This document shows, piece by piece, positions 17,890 to 26,423 of a stretch of 64,000 nucleotides of DNA. The translations under genes were made by a program, and so were the position numbers. The stretch spans positions 310,001-374,000 of the forward strand of contig NZ_FMCU01000002.1 in the NCBI RefSeq assembly GCF_900091525.1, read 5' to 3'. Below the pieces are notes generated by a model, which was not told the origin of the DNA, searched no databases, and saw nothing but the letters and a program-made list of their open reading frames with translations. The stretch comes from Micromonospora matsumotoense. Its GTDB lineage: Bacteria > Actinomycetota > Actinomycetes > Mycobacteriales > Micromonosporaceae. Each line of letters opens with the position of its first letter. Within the stretch, counting starts at the first letter, position 1.

Positions 17890-18438
17890 GTGCCGGTGGC
17901 GCACATCGATCTGGGTCTCGACGAGAAGGCTTTCCCGGGGATCACCGGGCCGATGCGCTACCGGCCGGAGACCGCGAAGCCGCTGAACGCGCTGGCCGAG
18001 GTGCTGCTGCGGGCCCCGCACCCGACCCTGACGCCGGGGGAGCGGGAGCTGATCGCGGCCTACGTCTCCGGTCTCAACGAGTGCCGGTTCTGCTGCGCCT
18101 CCCACTCGGCGTTCGCCGCCGCCCAGCTGCCCACCGGGATGACCCTGGTCGACCAGGTGCGGGCCGACCCGGACACCGCGCCGATCAGCGCGAAGCTGCG
18201 CGCCCTGCTGCGGATCGCGGCGGCGGTGCAGGCCGGTGGCCGGCAGGTCACCACCGAGCTGGTCGAGGCGGCCCGCGCCGAGGGCGGCACCGACCTGGAG
18301 ATCCACGACACGGTGCTGATCGCCGCCGCGTTCTGCATGTTCAACCGGTACGTCGACGGCCTGGGCACCTTCGCCCCCGAGGGGGAGGGTTACGAGGCGA
18401 CCGCCGCGCGGATCGTGGCGCACGGCTACACGGCCTGA
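17890..18438 (+). CDS. Carboxymuconolactone decarboxylase/AhpD-like peroxidase-related protein
   Basis: The 182-residue all-helical protein has the AhpD core motif E64-C65-x-x-C68-x3-H72, inside GLNECRFCCASHSAF. In AhpD this Cys pair is redox-active and the Glu and His relay protons. The C-terminal half (FNRYVDGLGTFAP) fits the uncharacterised peroxidase-related subfamily. It is probably a cytoplasmic peroxide or redox enzyme. The start is either GTG 17890 or GTG 17896; the second has better spacing from the AGGGGG tract. It stands alone between the tandem repeat and a convergent gene. Confidence 0.85.
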   Translation: MPVAHIDLGLDEKAFPGITGPMRYRPETAKPLNALAEVLLRAPHPTLTPGERELIAAYVSGLNECRFCCASHSAFAAAQLPTGMTLVDQVRADPDTAPISAKLRALLRIAAAVQAGGRQVTTELVEAARAEGGTDLEIHDTVLIAAAFCMFNRYVDGLGTFAPEGEGYEATAARIVAHGYTA

Positions 18439-18490
18439 CCTGCCGACACGTCTGCCGGCAGCGGGCCGACCGGCCGCCGGGCGGTAGCCG

Positions 18491-19576
18491 TCAGCCGACC
18501 AGGGCGGCGGCGTGCCGTCCGGCGGCGGCCGCCGCGAGGAAGTAGGCGTGGTCGGCGTCCAGACCACGGCCCATCGTGGACAGTCCCACCGGCAGGGCGC
18601 GCAGCGCGGCGTCCAGGCCGTCGGTGTCGACCCGGACCAGGGTGTGCCGGGCGGCCAGCGGGGCCAGCGCGGCATCCACCCGGGCCGCCAGTTCCGCCGC
18701 GAGGCCGTCCGGCACCACCAGCTCCGCCGGGGCCAGCGCCACCCGGCCGTACGCGGTGAGGCTGTGGTGGGACACGCCCTGGTGCCGGGGGCGGGCGTCG
18801 GCGTCGGAGATCCGCAGCGAACCGACCGGGCGGCCGCCCAGCACGGCCACCGCGTTGACCGCCTCACCGACGGCGACGCCGGAGAACCCCCACCGGGTGC
18901 CGGTGCCCAGGTTGCCGGGCCCCTGCGCGACGATCGCCACGTCGGCGCGGAGCACGTGCCGGGCGGCCAGCAGGCCGGTGTGCAGGGTGGCCGCCTCCAG
19001 GTCCCCGCCGAACGCCTGACCGACGCTGACCGTGCCGACCAGCGCGTCCCGTAGCCCGTCGAGGGTGCGGGAGAACCAGGCCGGCAGGGCGCCGCCGTCG
19101 GTGAGCAGGTAGGCCACCCGGGCCTGCGGGGCGTCGGCGTGGATGCCGGCGAGGATCGCCGGCAGGGCGGAGTGCAGGTCGGCGGTGACCACCGGCATCC
19201 CGTCCAGGCTGTCGACGGTGGCGAGCAGCGCGTGGTGCGGCGACGCCTCCTCGTCGACCCCCAGCATGATCGGCTGGAGCGGGGTGTAGCGGGCCTTGAC
19301 CAGGTGACCGGCGTCGCGGGTGTCCCCGGACTGCGGCGGGTCGGCGGGCAGCCGGTCGGGCAGGGCGACCACCAGGGCGTACCCGCCGGTGCCGAGGCCC
19401 ATCAGCAGCGCGCCGGCGTTGAGCAGCACCCGGTCGCCGGGCCCGGGGTCACCCACCAGCTCCGGGTAGGCCAGGGCGCGCATGGTGGCCCCGTCGGGCA
19501 GGGCGACGTCGATCTCCACCGCGCCGGCCCACCGTCGTCGCACCGCCGTGACCGTCCCGGACCGCCATCGCACCAT
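18491..19576 (-). CDS. DUF3866 family protein
   Basis: The 361-residue protein matches the actinobacterial DUF3866 family: a short beta-rich N-terminus (VRWRSGTVTAVRRRWAGAVE), HLVKARYTPLQ, and VAIVAQGPGNLGTGTRWGFSG in the second half. Molecular function is unknown; the repeated Gly-rich loops suggest a cytoplasmic enzyme fold. The ATG at 19576 was preferred to a GTG three codons upstream because family members begin M-x-RWR. It lies between pafA and pafBC and is transcribed towards the AhpD-like gene. Confidence 0.8.
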   Translation of the reverse strand: MVRWRSGTVTAVRRRWAGAVEIDVALPDGATMRALAYPELVGDPGPGDRVLLNAGALLMGLGTGGYALVVALPDRLPADPPQSGDTRDAGHLVKARYTPLQPIMLGVDEEASPHHALLATVDSLDGMPVVTADLHSALPAILAGIHADAPQARVAYLLTDGGALPAWFSRTLDGLRDALVGTVSVGQAFGGDLEAATLHTGLLAARHVLRADVAIVAQGPGNLGTGTRWGFSGVAVGEAVNAVAVLGGRPVGSLRISDADARPRHQGVSHHSLTAYGRVALAPAELVVPDGLAAELAARVDAALAPLAARHTLVRVDTDGLDAALRALPVGLSTMGRGLDADHAYFLAAAAAGRHAAALVG

Positions 19577-19627
19577 GCCCGGCACGCTATCGCCGGCCGG
19601 CCGGGCGACCGCGTGCGGGGCCGTCGC

Positions 19628-20755
19628 TCAACCCCGTCCGTCCGCCCCCGGGTCGGGCGGCCCGCTGACGGGGCCGGCGTCGGCGGTCGGGTCGGGCCGT
19701 TGCGGGCCAGGTCGTTCCGGGTCAGGCGGGATGGTGGGCGTCGCACCGGGTCGCTCCCTGCTGATCCGGGCGTCGGCCACCGGCCCCGACTCCTCCTGGG
19801 TACGCCGGGCACGTCGGCCGGCGGCGCCGGGCAGCGACCGGGTGGGGTCGAGGAAGACGTACCCGATCTCCGGGTAGCGGGCGGTGAGCCGGCGTTCGGC
19901 CTCGTCGGCGTCGGCCTCGATGTCGCCCCCGGTCGCCTCGTCCCGGAAGTCGACCTTGGCGGCGACCAGGATGTCGTCCGGGCCGAGCTGCATGGTCAGC
20001 AGGGTGTCGATCCGGTCGACCGTCGGCAGGGCGGCCAGCTCCCGCTCGATCTCCTGGTGCAGGCGCTCGGGCACCGCCCGGCCGACCAGGAGCGAGACGT
20101 TGCTCCTGGCCAGGATGGCGGCGACGACGAGCAGCAGCAGGCCGATCAGGATCGAGGCGAGGCCGTCCCACAGTTCGTCGCCGGTCCACTCGGACAGGCC
20201 GAGGCCGACGCCTGCGATGAGCAGACCGATCAGGGCGGCGCTGTCCTCCAGGAACACCGCCTTGACGGTGGTGTCGGCGGTCAGCCGCAGGAACCGGCGG
20301 GGGGTGGTCCGCCAGCGGCGGGACTCGCTGCGCACCTGGCGTACCGCGCGGGCCAGGGACACCGACTCGATGGCGAAGGAGATCGCCAGCACGACGTACG
20401 AGATCAGGTAGTTGCCGCTGTGTTCGTGGACCAGGATGGTGGTCACGCCGTGGGTGATGGCGAAGCCGGCCCCCGCCACGAAGGTGAACAGCGCGGCGAT
20501 GAACGCCCAGACGTAGCTCTCCTTGCCGTACCCGAAGGGGTGCCGGACGTCGGCGGGCCGGGCGCCCCGACGCAGCGCCAGAAAGAGCAGGACCTCGGTG
20601 GTGGTGTCGGCCACCGAGTGGGCGGCCTCGGAGAGCATCGCCGCCGAACCGGAGACGATTCCGGCGACCAGTTTGGCCACCGCGATGGCGAGGTTGGCCG
20701 CTCCCGCCACCACGACGGTGCCGACGCTCTCGTTCTTGACTGCGGCTTCCGACAT
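19628..20755 (-). CDS. Cation diffusion facilitator (CDF) family transporter
   Basis: The 375-residue protein has six membrane helices. SEAAHSVADTTTEVLL in helix II carries the metal-binding Ser/His/Asp set of CDF proteins, and HPFGYGKESYVWAFIAA follows. The second half has a matching Asp-containing helix (VFLEDSAALIGLL) and a cytoplasmic C-terminal domain, then a Pro-rich disordered tail of about 60 residues. It probably exports a divalent metal (Zn, Co, Fe or Mn) in exchange for protons. The metal cannot be predicted from sequence alone. Confidence 0.9.
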   Translation of the reverse strand: MSEAAVKNESVGTVVVAGAANLAIAVAKLVAGIVSGSAAMLSEAAHSVADTTTEVLLFLALRRGARPADVRHPFGYGKESYVWAFIAALFTFVAGAGFAITHGVTTILVHEHSGNYLISYVVLAISFAIESVSLARAVRQVRSESRRWRTTPRRFLRLTADTTVKAVFLEDSAALIGLLIAGVGLGLSEWTGDELWDGLASILIGLLLLVVAAILARSNVSLLVGRAVPERLHQEIERELAALPTVDRIDTLLTMQLGPDDILVAAKVDFRDEATGGDIEADADEAERRLTARYPEIGYVFLDPTRSLPGAAGRRARRTQEESGPVADARISRERPGATPTIPPDPERPGPQRPDPTADAGPVSGPPDPGADGRG

Positions 20756-20815
20756 GCGGTCACGGTAAATCCGCGGGCCCGCCTCCGCCCGGAGAGGCTG
20801 GCGGGCTTGCCCCGT

Positions 20816-20871
20816 TGATCAAGAGCTTTACGCCAAGTTGATCTCTACGGATGACGCAAACCTCTTGATCA
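20816..20871. repeat. Palindromic intergenic repeat (TGATCAAGAG family), copy 1
   Basis: Arms TGATCAAGAG (20816-20825) and CTCTTGATCA (20862-20871) flank an imperfect core. A second copy with nearly the same outer sequence is at 43081-43140. It lies in the 229-bp gap between the divergent CDF and pafB genes. Confidence 0.75.
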
Positions 20872-20972
20872 CCGCAGAAGGGTGGGGCGGCGGTGGGGGA
20901 TCGTGTTCAGGTGGGTTGGGGGCGGGCGGCATTACGCTGGGTGTGGGTGCACGGGTATCCCGTCCGGGCTGC

Positions 20973-20978
20973 TAGCGT
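20973..20978 (+). promoter_or_regulatory. -10 element (TAGCGT) of pafB, probably leaderless
   Basis: TAGCGT ends 6 bp before the pafB GTG, no ribosome site is present, and a weak -35 (TGCACG, 20948-20953) is 19 bp upstream. Transcription would begin at the start codon. Confidence 0.5.
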
Positions 20979-20984
20979 TCACCC

Positions 20985-21983
20985 GTGTCGCGGAGTCGTA
21001 CCGAACGCCTGGTCAACCTGGTGATCTGTCTGCTGTCCACCCGACGGTTCCTGACCGCCGCGCAGATCGCCGCGACCGTGCCCGGCTACGAGCACGATCC
21101 GGACGACGCCAAGGAACACGAGGCGTTCCAGCGCAAGTTCGAGCGGGACAAGGCGGAGCTGCGCGAGCTGGGCGTGCCGCTGGAGACCGGAACGGCCAGC
21201 GTCTTCGACGCCGAGCCCGGCTACCGGATCGCGCACCGTGAGTACGCCCTGCCCGACATTCCGCTCGCACCGGACGAGGCCGCGGCGGTGGGCATCGCCG
21301 CCCGGCTCTGGCAGCACGCCGGGCTGGCCGCCGCCGCCTCCTCGGGGCTGGCCAAGCTGCGCGCGGCGGGGGTGGACGTCGATCCGCAGGCCACCCTGGG
21401 GTTGGAGCCGATGGTCACCGTCGACCCGTCGTTCGCCCCGCTCACCGCCGCTGCCCGGGACCGCCGCGAGGTCACCTTCGACTACCGGGTGCCGGACCGG
21501 GACGCGCCGACCCGACGCCGGTTGCAGCCGTGGGGCGTGGTCTGCTGGCGGGGCCGCTGGTACGTCGTCGGCCACGACCGGGACCGGGCGGCGACCCGCT
21601 GCTTCCGGCTCTCCCGGGTGGTCGGCACGGTCCGGGTCACCGGTGCGCCGGGCGGCTACGAGCCACCCCCCGGACTCGACCTGATCTCGCACGTGGCCAC
21701 CTGGTCCGGGCCGGTCGAGCGGACCGGCCGGGCCACCGTGCTGGCCACCCCCGGTCGGGCCGCCGGCCTGCGCCGGTGGGCGATCCAGAGCGTGCCCGGT
21801 CCGGACGGCGACCGCCTGGTGCTGCCGTACGCCGATCCGGAGTCGCTGGCCGGTCAGCTCGTCGGCTACGGCCCGGACGTCCGGGTCCTGGACCCACCCG
21901 AGGTACGCGACGCGGTGATCCAACGGCTCAAGGAGATCGCCGCCCGGCACGACGAACTGGCCGTGGCCGGGGGTGCCCGATGA
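20985..21983 (+). CDS. pafB: Transcriptional regulator PafB (WYL domain)
   Basis: The 332-residue protein has an N-terminal winged helix-turn-helix (RLVNLVICLLSTRRFLTAAQI), a central helical region, a WYL domain with LQPWGVVCWRGRWYVVGHDRD (about residues 175-200), and a WCX C-terminus. In mycobacteria PafB and PafC form the activator of the LexA/RecA-independent DNA-damage response. The GTG start follows a TAGCGT box directly. It overlaps pafC by 4 bp. Confidence 0.93.
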   Translation: MSRSRTERLVNLVICLLSTRRFLTAAQIAATVPGYEHDPDDAKEHEAFQRKFERDKAELRELGVPLETGTASVFDAEPGYRIAHREYALPDIPLAPDEAAAVGIAARLWQHAGLAAAASSGLAKLRAAGVDVDPQATLGLEPMVTVDPSFAPLTAAARDRREVTFDYRVPDRDAPTRRRLQPWGVVCWRGRWYVVGHDRDRAATRCFRLSRVVGTVRVTGAPGGYEPPPGLDLISHVATWSGPVERTGRATVLATPGRAAGLRRWAIQSVPGPDGDRLVLPYADPESLAGQLVGYGPDVRVLDPPEVRDAVIQRLKEIAARHDELAVAGGAR

Positions 21984-22978
21984 CCCGCCCCGCCGCCCGC
22001 ACCTCCGCCGACCGGCTGGCCCGGCTGCTGAACCTGGTGCCCTATCTGCTGGCCCGACCGGGCATCGAGGTCGCCGAGGCCGCCGGTGACCTGGGCGTCA
22101 CCGAGCGGCAGTTGCGCGAGGACCTGGAGCTGCTCTGGGTCTGCGGCCTGCCCGGTTACGGCCCGGGTGACCTGATCGACATGGCCTTCGACGGCGATCG
22201 GGTGACCATCACCTACGACGCCGGCATCGACCGGCCGCTGCGGCTCACCCCGGATGAGGCGTTGGCCCTGGTGGTGGCGTTGCGGATGCTCGCCGAGACG
22301 CCGGGCGTGGCCAACCGGGACGCCGTCGAGCGGGCCCTGGCCAAGATCGAGAACGCGGCCGGTGACCTGGTCGGCGCTCCGGTGGCCGTCCGGCTGCCCG
22401 GCGAGGGTCGGCGGGTGCAGGAGTTGCGGGCCGCGGTGGAGCGGCGGCGGGCGCTGCGGATCACCTACTACACCGCCGCCCGGGACGAGAGCACCGAGCG
22501 CACCATCGACCCGCTGCGGATGCTGATGGTCGACGGCCGGGCGTACGTCGAGGCGTGGTGCCGCCGCGCCGAGGCGGTCCGGTTGTTCCGGGCCGACCGG
22601 ATCGACGCGGTGGTCGAGCTGGACGAACCGGCCGTGGTGCCGCCACAGGCCCGACCGCACGACCTGCGCCAGGGGGTGTTCCGTCCCTCCCCGGACCTGC
22701 CGCTGATCACGTTGCGGATCGGCCGGGGGGAGCGGTGGATCACCGAGTACTACCCGTGTGAGCGGGTCGAGGTCGACGGCGACCGGTGGGTGGTGTCGCT
22801 GCGGGTGACCGATCTCGGCTGGGCCCGCCGCTTCGTGCTCGGGCTGGGCCCGGACGTCACCGTGGTCGCCCCGGTCGAGTTGGCCGCCCAGGTGCGTGCC
22901 CAGGCCACCGCCGCACTGGAGGCGTACGCCACCCCGGTGCTCTCGGCCGGTCCGGCGGGCCCGGTGACCGCCCGGTAG
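21980..22978 (+). CDS. pafC: Transcriptional regulator PafC (WYL domain)
   Basis: The 332-residue paralogue of PafB has HTH DRLARLLNLVPYLLARPGIEV, then LRITYYTAARDESTERTIDPL and the WYL-type motif MLMVDGRAYVEAWCRRAEAVR, where the canonical Trp-Tyr-Leu is Ala-Tyr-Val. A WCX C-terminus follows. It works with PafB as a heterodimeric transcription factor. The ATG at 21980 overlaps the pafB stop (ATGA), indicating coupled translation. Confidence 0.93.
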   Translation: MTRPAARTSADRLARLLNLVPYLLARPGIEVAEAAGDLGVTERQLREDLELLWVCGLPGYGPGDLIDMAFDGDRVTITYDAGIDRPLRLTPDEALALVVALRMLAETPGVANRDAVERALAKIENAAGDLVGAPVAVRLPGEGRRVQELRAAVERRRALRITYYTAARDESTERTIDPLRMLMVDGRAYVEAWCRRAEAVRLFRADRIDAVVELDEPAVVPPQARPHDLRQGVFRPSPDLPLITLRIGRGERWITEYYPCERVEVDGDRWVVSLRVTDLGWARRFVLGLGPDVTVVAPVELAAQVRAQATAALEAYATPVLSAGPAGPVTAR

Positions 22979-22988
22979 GCTGACCGCC

Positions 22989-23237
22989 GTGGTGAAGTGG
23001 ATCGTTCTCGCGGTGCTGCTGTTCGCGCTGGTCGTGTTGGCCCTGGCGGTCCGTCCGGTGCTGGTGCGGCTGCCCCGGTTGCGCCGCGCGGCGGTGGCGT
23101 TGCAGCGTCGCCAGGCCGACGCGGAGGCGCTGCGACACAGCGCCGAGGCGTTGCAGGAACGGGCCGAGGCGCTCCAGCGGCAGGGCGAGACGACCCAGCA
23201 ACGGCTGGAACTGATCAAGGCCAAGCGCGGGAAGTGA
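22989..23237 (+). CDS. Small membrane-anchored coiled-coil protein
   Basis: The 82-residue protein has one N-terminal transmembrane helix (about residues 3-23), then an Arg/Ala/Gln-rich amphipathic coiled coil with heptads (RHSAEALQERAEALQRQGE) to the C-terminus. Function unknown. Its place between pafC and tatA, 10 bp after pafC, is suggestive of co-transcription. A TAGGCT box ends 7 bp before the first GTG (22989; a second GTG follows immediately), so it may also have its own leaderless transcript. Confidence 0.7.
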   Translation: MVKWIVLAVLLFALVVLALAVRPVLVRLPRLRRAAVALQRRQADAEALRHSAEALQERAEALQRQGETTQQRLELIKAKRGK

Positions 23238-23450
23238 TCGACACCGGTCGGTGGACCGCGCGTCCGCTGCCCGCCCGGCGTCCGTTTCACGCAGCTCTGC
23301 ACCCGTACAGGTGGTTGACGGGACACTCAGCGGTGGTCAAGACTTCACCGGCCGGGCCGCATCAGCGGTGGCCCGGCGGGTGGCAACAGCCCGTCACGCA
23401 CGTACGATGGGCGGCAACCACCCTTCGACACAGAGCGACTGGAGCTTCCC

Positions 23451-23786
23451 ATGGGTGCCCTCAAGCCGTGGCACATCGCCGTACTCGTGGTCGTGCTGAT
23501 CCTGCTCTTCGGCGCGAAGCGGCTTCCCGATGCGGCCCGCTCGCTCGGCCGTTCGTTGCGGATCATCAAGGCGGAGACCAAGAGCCTGGCCGACGACGAC
23601 CGTGACCTGGCCGAGAAGGCCGACGCGCAGTCCGGCTACCAGCCGCTGCCGCCCCAGCAGCAGCCCGTGCAGCAGCAGCCGTACGCGCCGCAGCAGCAGG
23701 CCCAGCCGCAGTACGCCCCGCAGCAGGCTCCGCAGCAGCCGGTCGCCCCGCCGGTCGACCCGGTGCAGCGCGTCCGCGACAACTGA
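23451..23786 (+). CDS. tatA: Sec-independent protein translocase subunit TatA
   Basis: This is the pore-forming component for export of folded twin-arginine proteins. The 111-residue protein has an N-terminal membrane helix, then the FGAKRLPDAARSLGRSLRI hinge and amphipathic helix typical of TatA. The C-terminal half is a low-complexity Gln/Pro tail. tatC follows after 18 bp; no tatB is seen nearby. One likely client in this window is the Rieske protein at 49.0 kb. Confidence 0.95.
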   Translation: MGALKPWHIAVLVVVLILLFGAKRLPDAARSLGRSLRIIKAETKSLADDDRDLAEKADAQSGYQPLPPQQQPVQQQPYAPQQQAQPQYAPQQAPQQPVAPPVDPVQRVRDN

Positions 23787-23804
23787 CCGAAGGGCCCGAT
23801 CACC

Positions 23805-24758
23805 GTGGCCTTCGCACTCCGTAAGCGCGGCCCCAGCACCTTCGAACGGGCCGCCGACGGTTCCATGAGCCTGATGGAGCATGTCCGCGAGCTGCGGAAC
23901 AGACTGTTCCGCGCCTCGCTGGCGATCGTGGTGGGGTTCGGGTTGGGCATCTGGCTGGCCGGCCCGGTGCTGCACCTGCTCCAGCAGCCCTACTGCGACC
24001 TGCCCAAGGCCCGGCTGGCCAACGGCACCTGCAACTTCGTCCAGCTGGGCCCGGCCGACCTGTTCCTGCTCCAACTGAAGGTGGGGCTCTGGGTCGGCCT
24101 GATCGCCGCCGCCCCGGTCTGGCTCTATCAGGTCTGGGCGTTCATCGCCCCCGGCCTGCACCGGCACGAGCGGCGCTACGCGTACATCTTCACGGCGCTC
24201 GCTGCGCCGTTGTTCGCCGCCGGCGCGGTGCTGGCCTACTTCGTCACCTCCAAGGGCCTGGAGTTCCTGCTCAACGTCTCCGGCGGCGGGGACATCACCA
24301 CCACGCTGGACATCACCCGCTACATCTCGTTCATCACCAACCTGATTCTGCTGTTCGGGGTGGCGTTCGAGTTCCCGCTGCTGGTGCTGATGCTCAACTT
24401 TGTCGGGCTGGCCAGTGCCCGCAAGCTGCTGAGCTGGTGGCGGGTGGCGATCTTCGTGTTCTTCGCCTTCTCCGCCGTGGTGACGCCCACTCCCGACCCG
24501 TTCGGGATGACCGCGCTGGCGCTCTGCCTCTCCGCGCTCTACTTCGCCGCGGTCGGGGTGGCCTTCATCAACGACCGGCGCAAGGGCCGGCGCAAAGCGT
24601 CCTACGCGGGGTTGAGTGACGACGAGGTGTCGCCGCTGGAGCTGGACGACGACCCGGTGGTGGCCACCCCCGAGCTGGAGTTGTCCGAACCGGTGAGCGC
24701 CTCTGAACCGGTGGCCCCGCCCAGACCGATCGACCGCCGTTTCGACGACATGACCTGA
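23805..24758 (+). CDS. tatC: Sec-independent protein translocase subunit TatC
   Basis: This is the signal-peptide receptor of the Tat translocase. The 317-residue protein has six membrane helices, the N-terminal SLMEHVRELRNRLFRA motif, and FIAPGLHRHERRYAY with the P-G-L turn and E-R after helix II. A charged cytoplasmic tail of about 70 residues follows. The GTG start follows a weak AGGG site. It ends the pafBC-tatAC block, before a bidirectional hairpin. Confidence 0.96.
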   Translation: MAFALRKRGPSTFERAADGSMSLMEHVRELRNRLFRASLAIVVGFGLGIWLAGPVLHLLQQPYCDLPKARLANGTCNFVQLGPADLFLLQLKVGLWVGLIAAAPVWLYQVWAFIAPGLHRHERRYAYIFTALAAPLFAAGAVLAYFVTSKGLEFLLNVSGGGDITTTLDITRYISFITNLILLFGVAFEFPLLVLMLNFVGLASARKLLSWWRVAIFVFFAFSAVVTPTPDPFGMTALALCLSALYFAAVGVAFINDRRKGRRKASYAGLSDDEVSPLELDDDPVVATPELELSEPVSASEPVAPPRPIDRRFDDMT

Positions 24759-24780
24759 TCGTCCGGGACTCCGCACCATC

Positions 24781-24814
24781 CGACGCCGCTTCCGCCCTGC
24801 CGGGAGCGGCGTCG
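24781..24814. terminator. Hairpin between convergent tatC and ABC transporter genes
   Basis: Arms CGACGCCGCT (24781-24790) and AGCGGCGTCG (24805-24814), 10 bp perfect, sit in the 80-bp gap between converging genes, so they could serve both. Confidence 0.65.
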
Positions 24815-24838
24815 TCCGTCCCGCCCCGGTCAGGGCGG

Positions 24839-25588
24839 TCAGAGCACCTGGGACAGGAACCGGCGCAGCCGGGGGTGCGCCGGTGTCTCGAAGACCGCCG
24901 CCGGTGCGCCGGCCTCCAGCACCACCCCGTGGTCCATGAACGCGACGGTGTCGGCGACCGAGCGGGCGAAGCCCATCTCGTGGGTGACCACCACCATCGT
25001 CATGCCCCCGGCGGACAGCTCGGCCATCACCCCGAGGACCCCCTTGACCAGCTCCGGGTCGAGCGCCGAGGTGGCCTCGTCGAAGAGCATCACCTGCGGT
25101 TGCAGGGCCAGCGCGCGGGCGATGGCGACCCGCTGCTGCTGCCCGCCGGAGAGGTGGGCGGGTCGGGAGTCGGCCTTGGCGGCGAGGCCGACCAGCGCCA
25201 ACTGCGTCCGGGCCAGCGCGACCGCCTCGTCCTCGGGCAGCTTCTTGAGCCGGCGCAGCGCCAGGGTGATGTTGCGCAGCACGGTCATGTGCGGAAACAG
25301 GTTGAACTGCTGGAACACCATGCCGACCCGCTGCCGCAGGGCGTCCGGGTCGTCGCGCAGCACACTGCGCCCGTCGAGCAGGACGTCACCGGCGTCCGGC
25401 TCGATCAGCCGGTTGACGGTGCGCAGCAGGGTGGACTTGCCGGAGCCGGACGGGCCGATGACGCAGGCCGTCGCGCCGCGGGCGACGTCCAGGTCGACGC
25501 CGCGCAGCACCCGGTTCGCCCCGAAGGCCAGGTGTACGTCGCGGACGGCGAGGCTGACCGAGCTGGTGGTCGCGGTGCCGGCGGTCAT
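24839..25588 (-). CDS. Polar amino acid ABC transporter ATP-binding protein
   Basis: The 249-residue ABC ATPase has Walker A GPSGSGKST, Q-loop VFQQFNLFPHM, signature LSGGQQQR, Walker B VMLFDEATSALDPE and H-loop VVVTHEMGF. The FNLFPHMT segment is typical of the glutamine/cystine (GlnQ/TcyC) subgroup. It powers import by the permease and lipoprotein encoded upstream in the same operon (4-bp overlap with the permease). The upstream SAM-IV riboswitch and cysteine leader peptide suggest a sulfur amino acid as substrate. Confidence 0.93.
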   Translation of the reverse strand: MTAGTATTSSVSLAVRDVHLAFGANRVLRGVDLDVARGATACVIGPSGSGKSTLLRTVNRLIEPDAGDVLLDGRSVLRDDPDALRQRVGMVFQQFNLFPHMTVLRNITLALRRLKKLPEDEAVALARTQLALVGLAAKADSRPAHLSGGQQQRVAIARALALQPQVMLFDEATSALDPELVKGVLGVMAELSAGGMTMVVVTHEMGFARSVADTVAFMDHGVVLEAGAPAAVFETPAHPRLRRFLSQVL

Positions 25589-26382
25589 CGGGGATCCTCC
25601 CGGGGGGAACGCGGTTGCGGTAGGGCGGTTTCACCGGCCAGGGCCAGCCCGCCGTCGTCGTCGGGGTCGATGGTGACCGTCCGGCCCTGGCGCAGCCGCC
25701 GGTCGATGGCGTTGACGGCGTGGGTCAGCGGCACGGTCAGCACCAGGTAGCACAGGCCGGCCAGCAGCAGCGCCGACTGGTTGCCGGTGTTGGCCGCGTA
25801 GTCCTGACCGATCCGGAACAGTTCCCGCTGGCTGGCCAGCAGGCCGAGGAAGTAGACCAGGCTCGAGTCCTTGATCAGCGCGATCAGCTGGTTGACCCAG
25901 GCCGGCAGCACCCGGCGTACGCCCTGGGGGACGATGACCAGGCGCATCGCCTCACCCCAGGAGAAGCCCAGCGCCCGGGCCCCCTCCAGTTGCGCCGCCT
26001 CCACGCTCTGGATACCGGAACGGAAGATCTCCCCGATGTACGCGGCGGCGATCAGCGACAGCGCCAGGATGCCCAGCGGGTAGGGGTTGGGGCCCCAGAC
26101 CTGCATTCCGAGCGGCGCCAGGCCGACGCCGATCAGCAGGATGGTGGCGGCGGCCGGCAGCCCCCGGAAGACGTCGGTGTAGACCCGGGCCGGCCAGCGC
26201 AACCATCGGGTACGGGAGATGCCCGCCACGGCCAGCGCCATGCCGAGCACCGAGCCGAGCAGGGCGGCGGAGACCGCCAGGATCAGCGTGTTGGGCAGCC
26301 CGACGGTCAGCATCTCGGGCAGCGCCGCGCGCATGGATTCCCAGTCGAAGAAGGTCTCCCACAGGGTGCTCAACGGATCCAT
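25585..26382 (-). CDS. Polar amino acid ABC transporter permease
   Basis: The 265-residue His/Glu/Gln/Arg/opine-family permease has about five membrane helices. The EAA loop is represented by EAAQLEGARALGFSWGEAM followed by VIVPQGVRRVLPAWVNQ. GLPNTLILAVSAALLGSVLG is the usual first helix. It forms the membrane channel of the importer; being the only permease gene, it would homodimerise. It overlaps the ATPase gene by 4 bp. Confidence 0.93.
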   Translation of the reverse strand: MDPLSTLWETFFDWESMRAALPEMLTVGLPNTLILAVSAALLGSVLGMALAVAGISRTRWLRWPARVYTDVFRGLPAAATILLIGVGLAPLGMQVWGPNPYPLGILALSLIAAAYIGEIFRSGIQSVEAAQLEGARALGFSWGEAMRLVIVPQGVRRVLPAWVNQLIALIKDSSLVYFLGLLASQRELFRIGQDYAANTGNQSALLLAGLCYLVLTVPLTHAVNAIDRRLRQGRTVTIDPDDDGGLALAGETALPQPRSPREDPR

Positions 26383-26423
26383 CGAGTTCTCCTACCGCCC
26401 CGCTCGCTGGTCTGGTCGTACCG

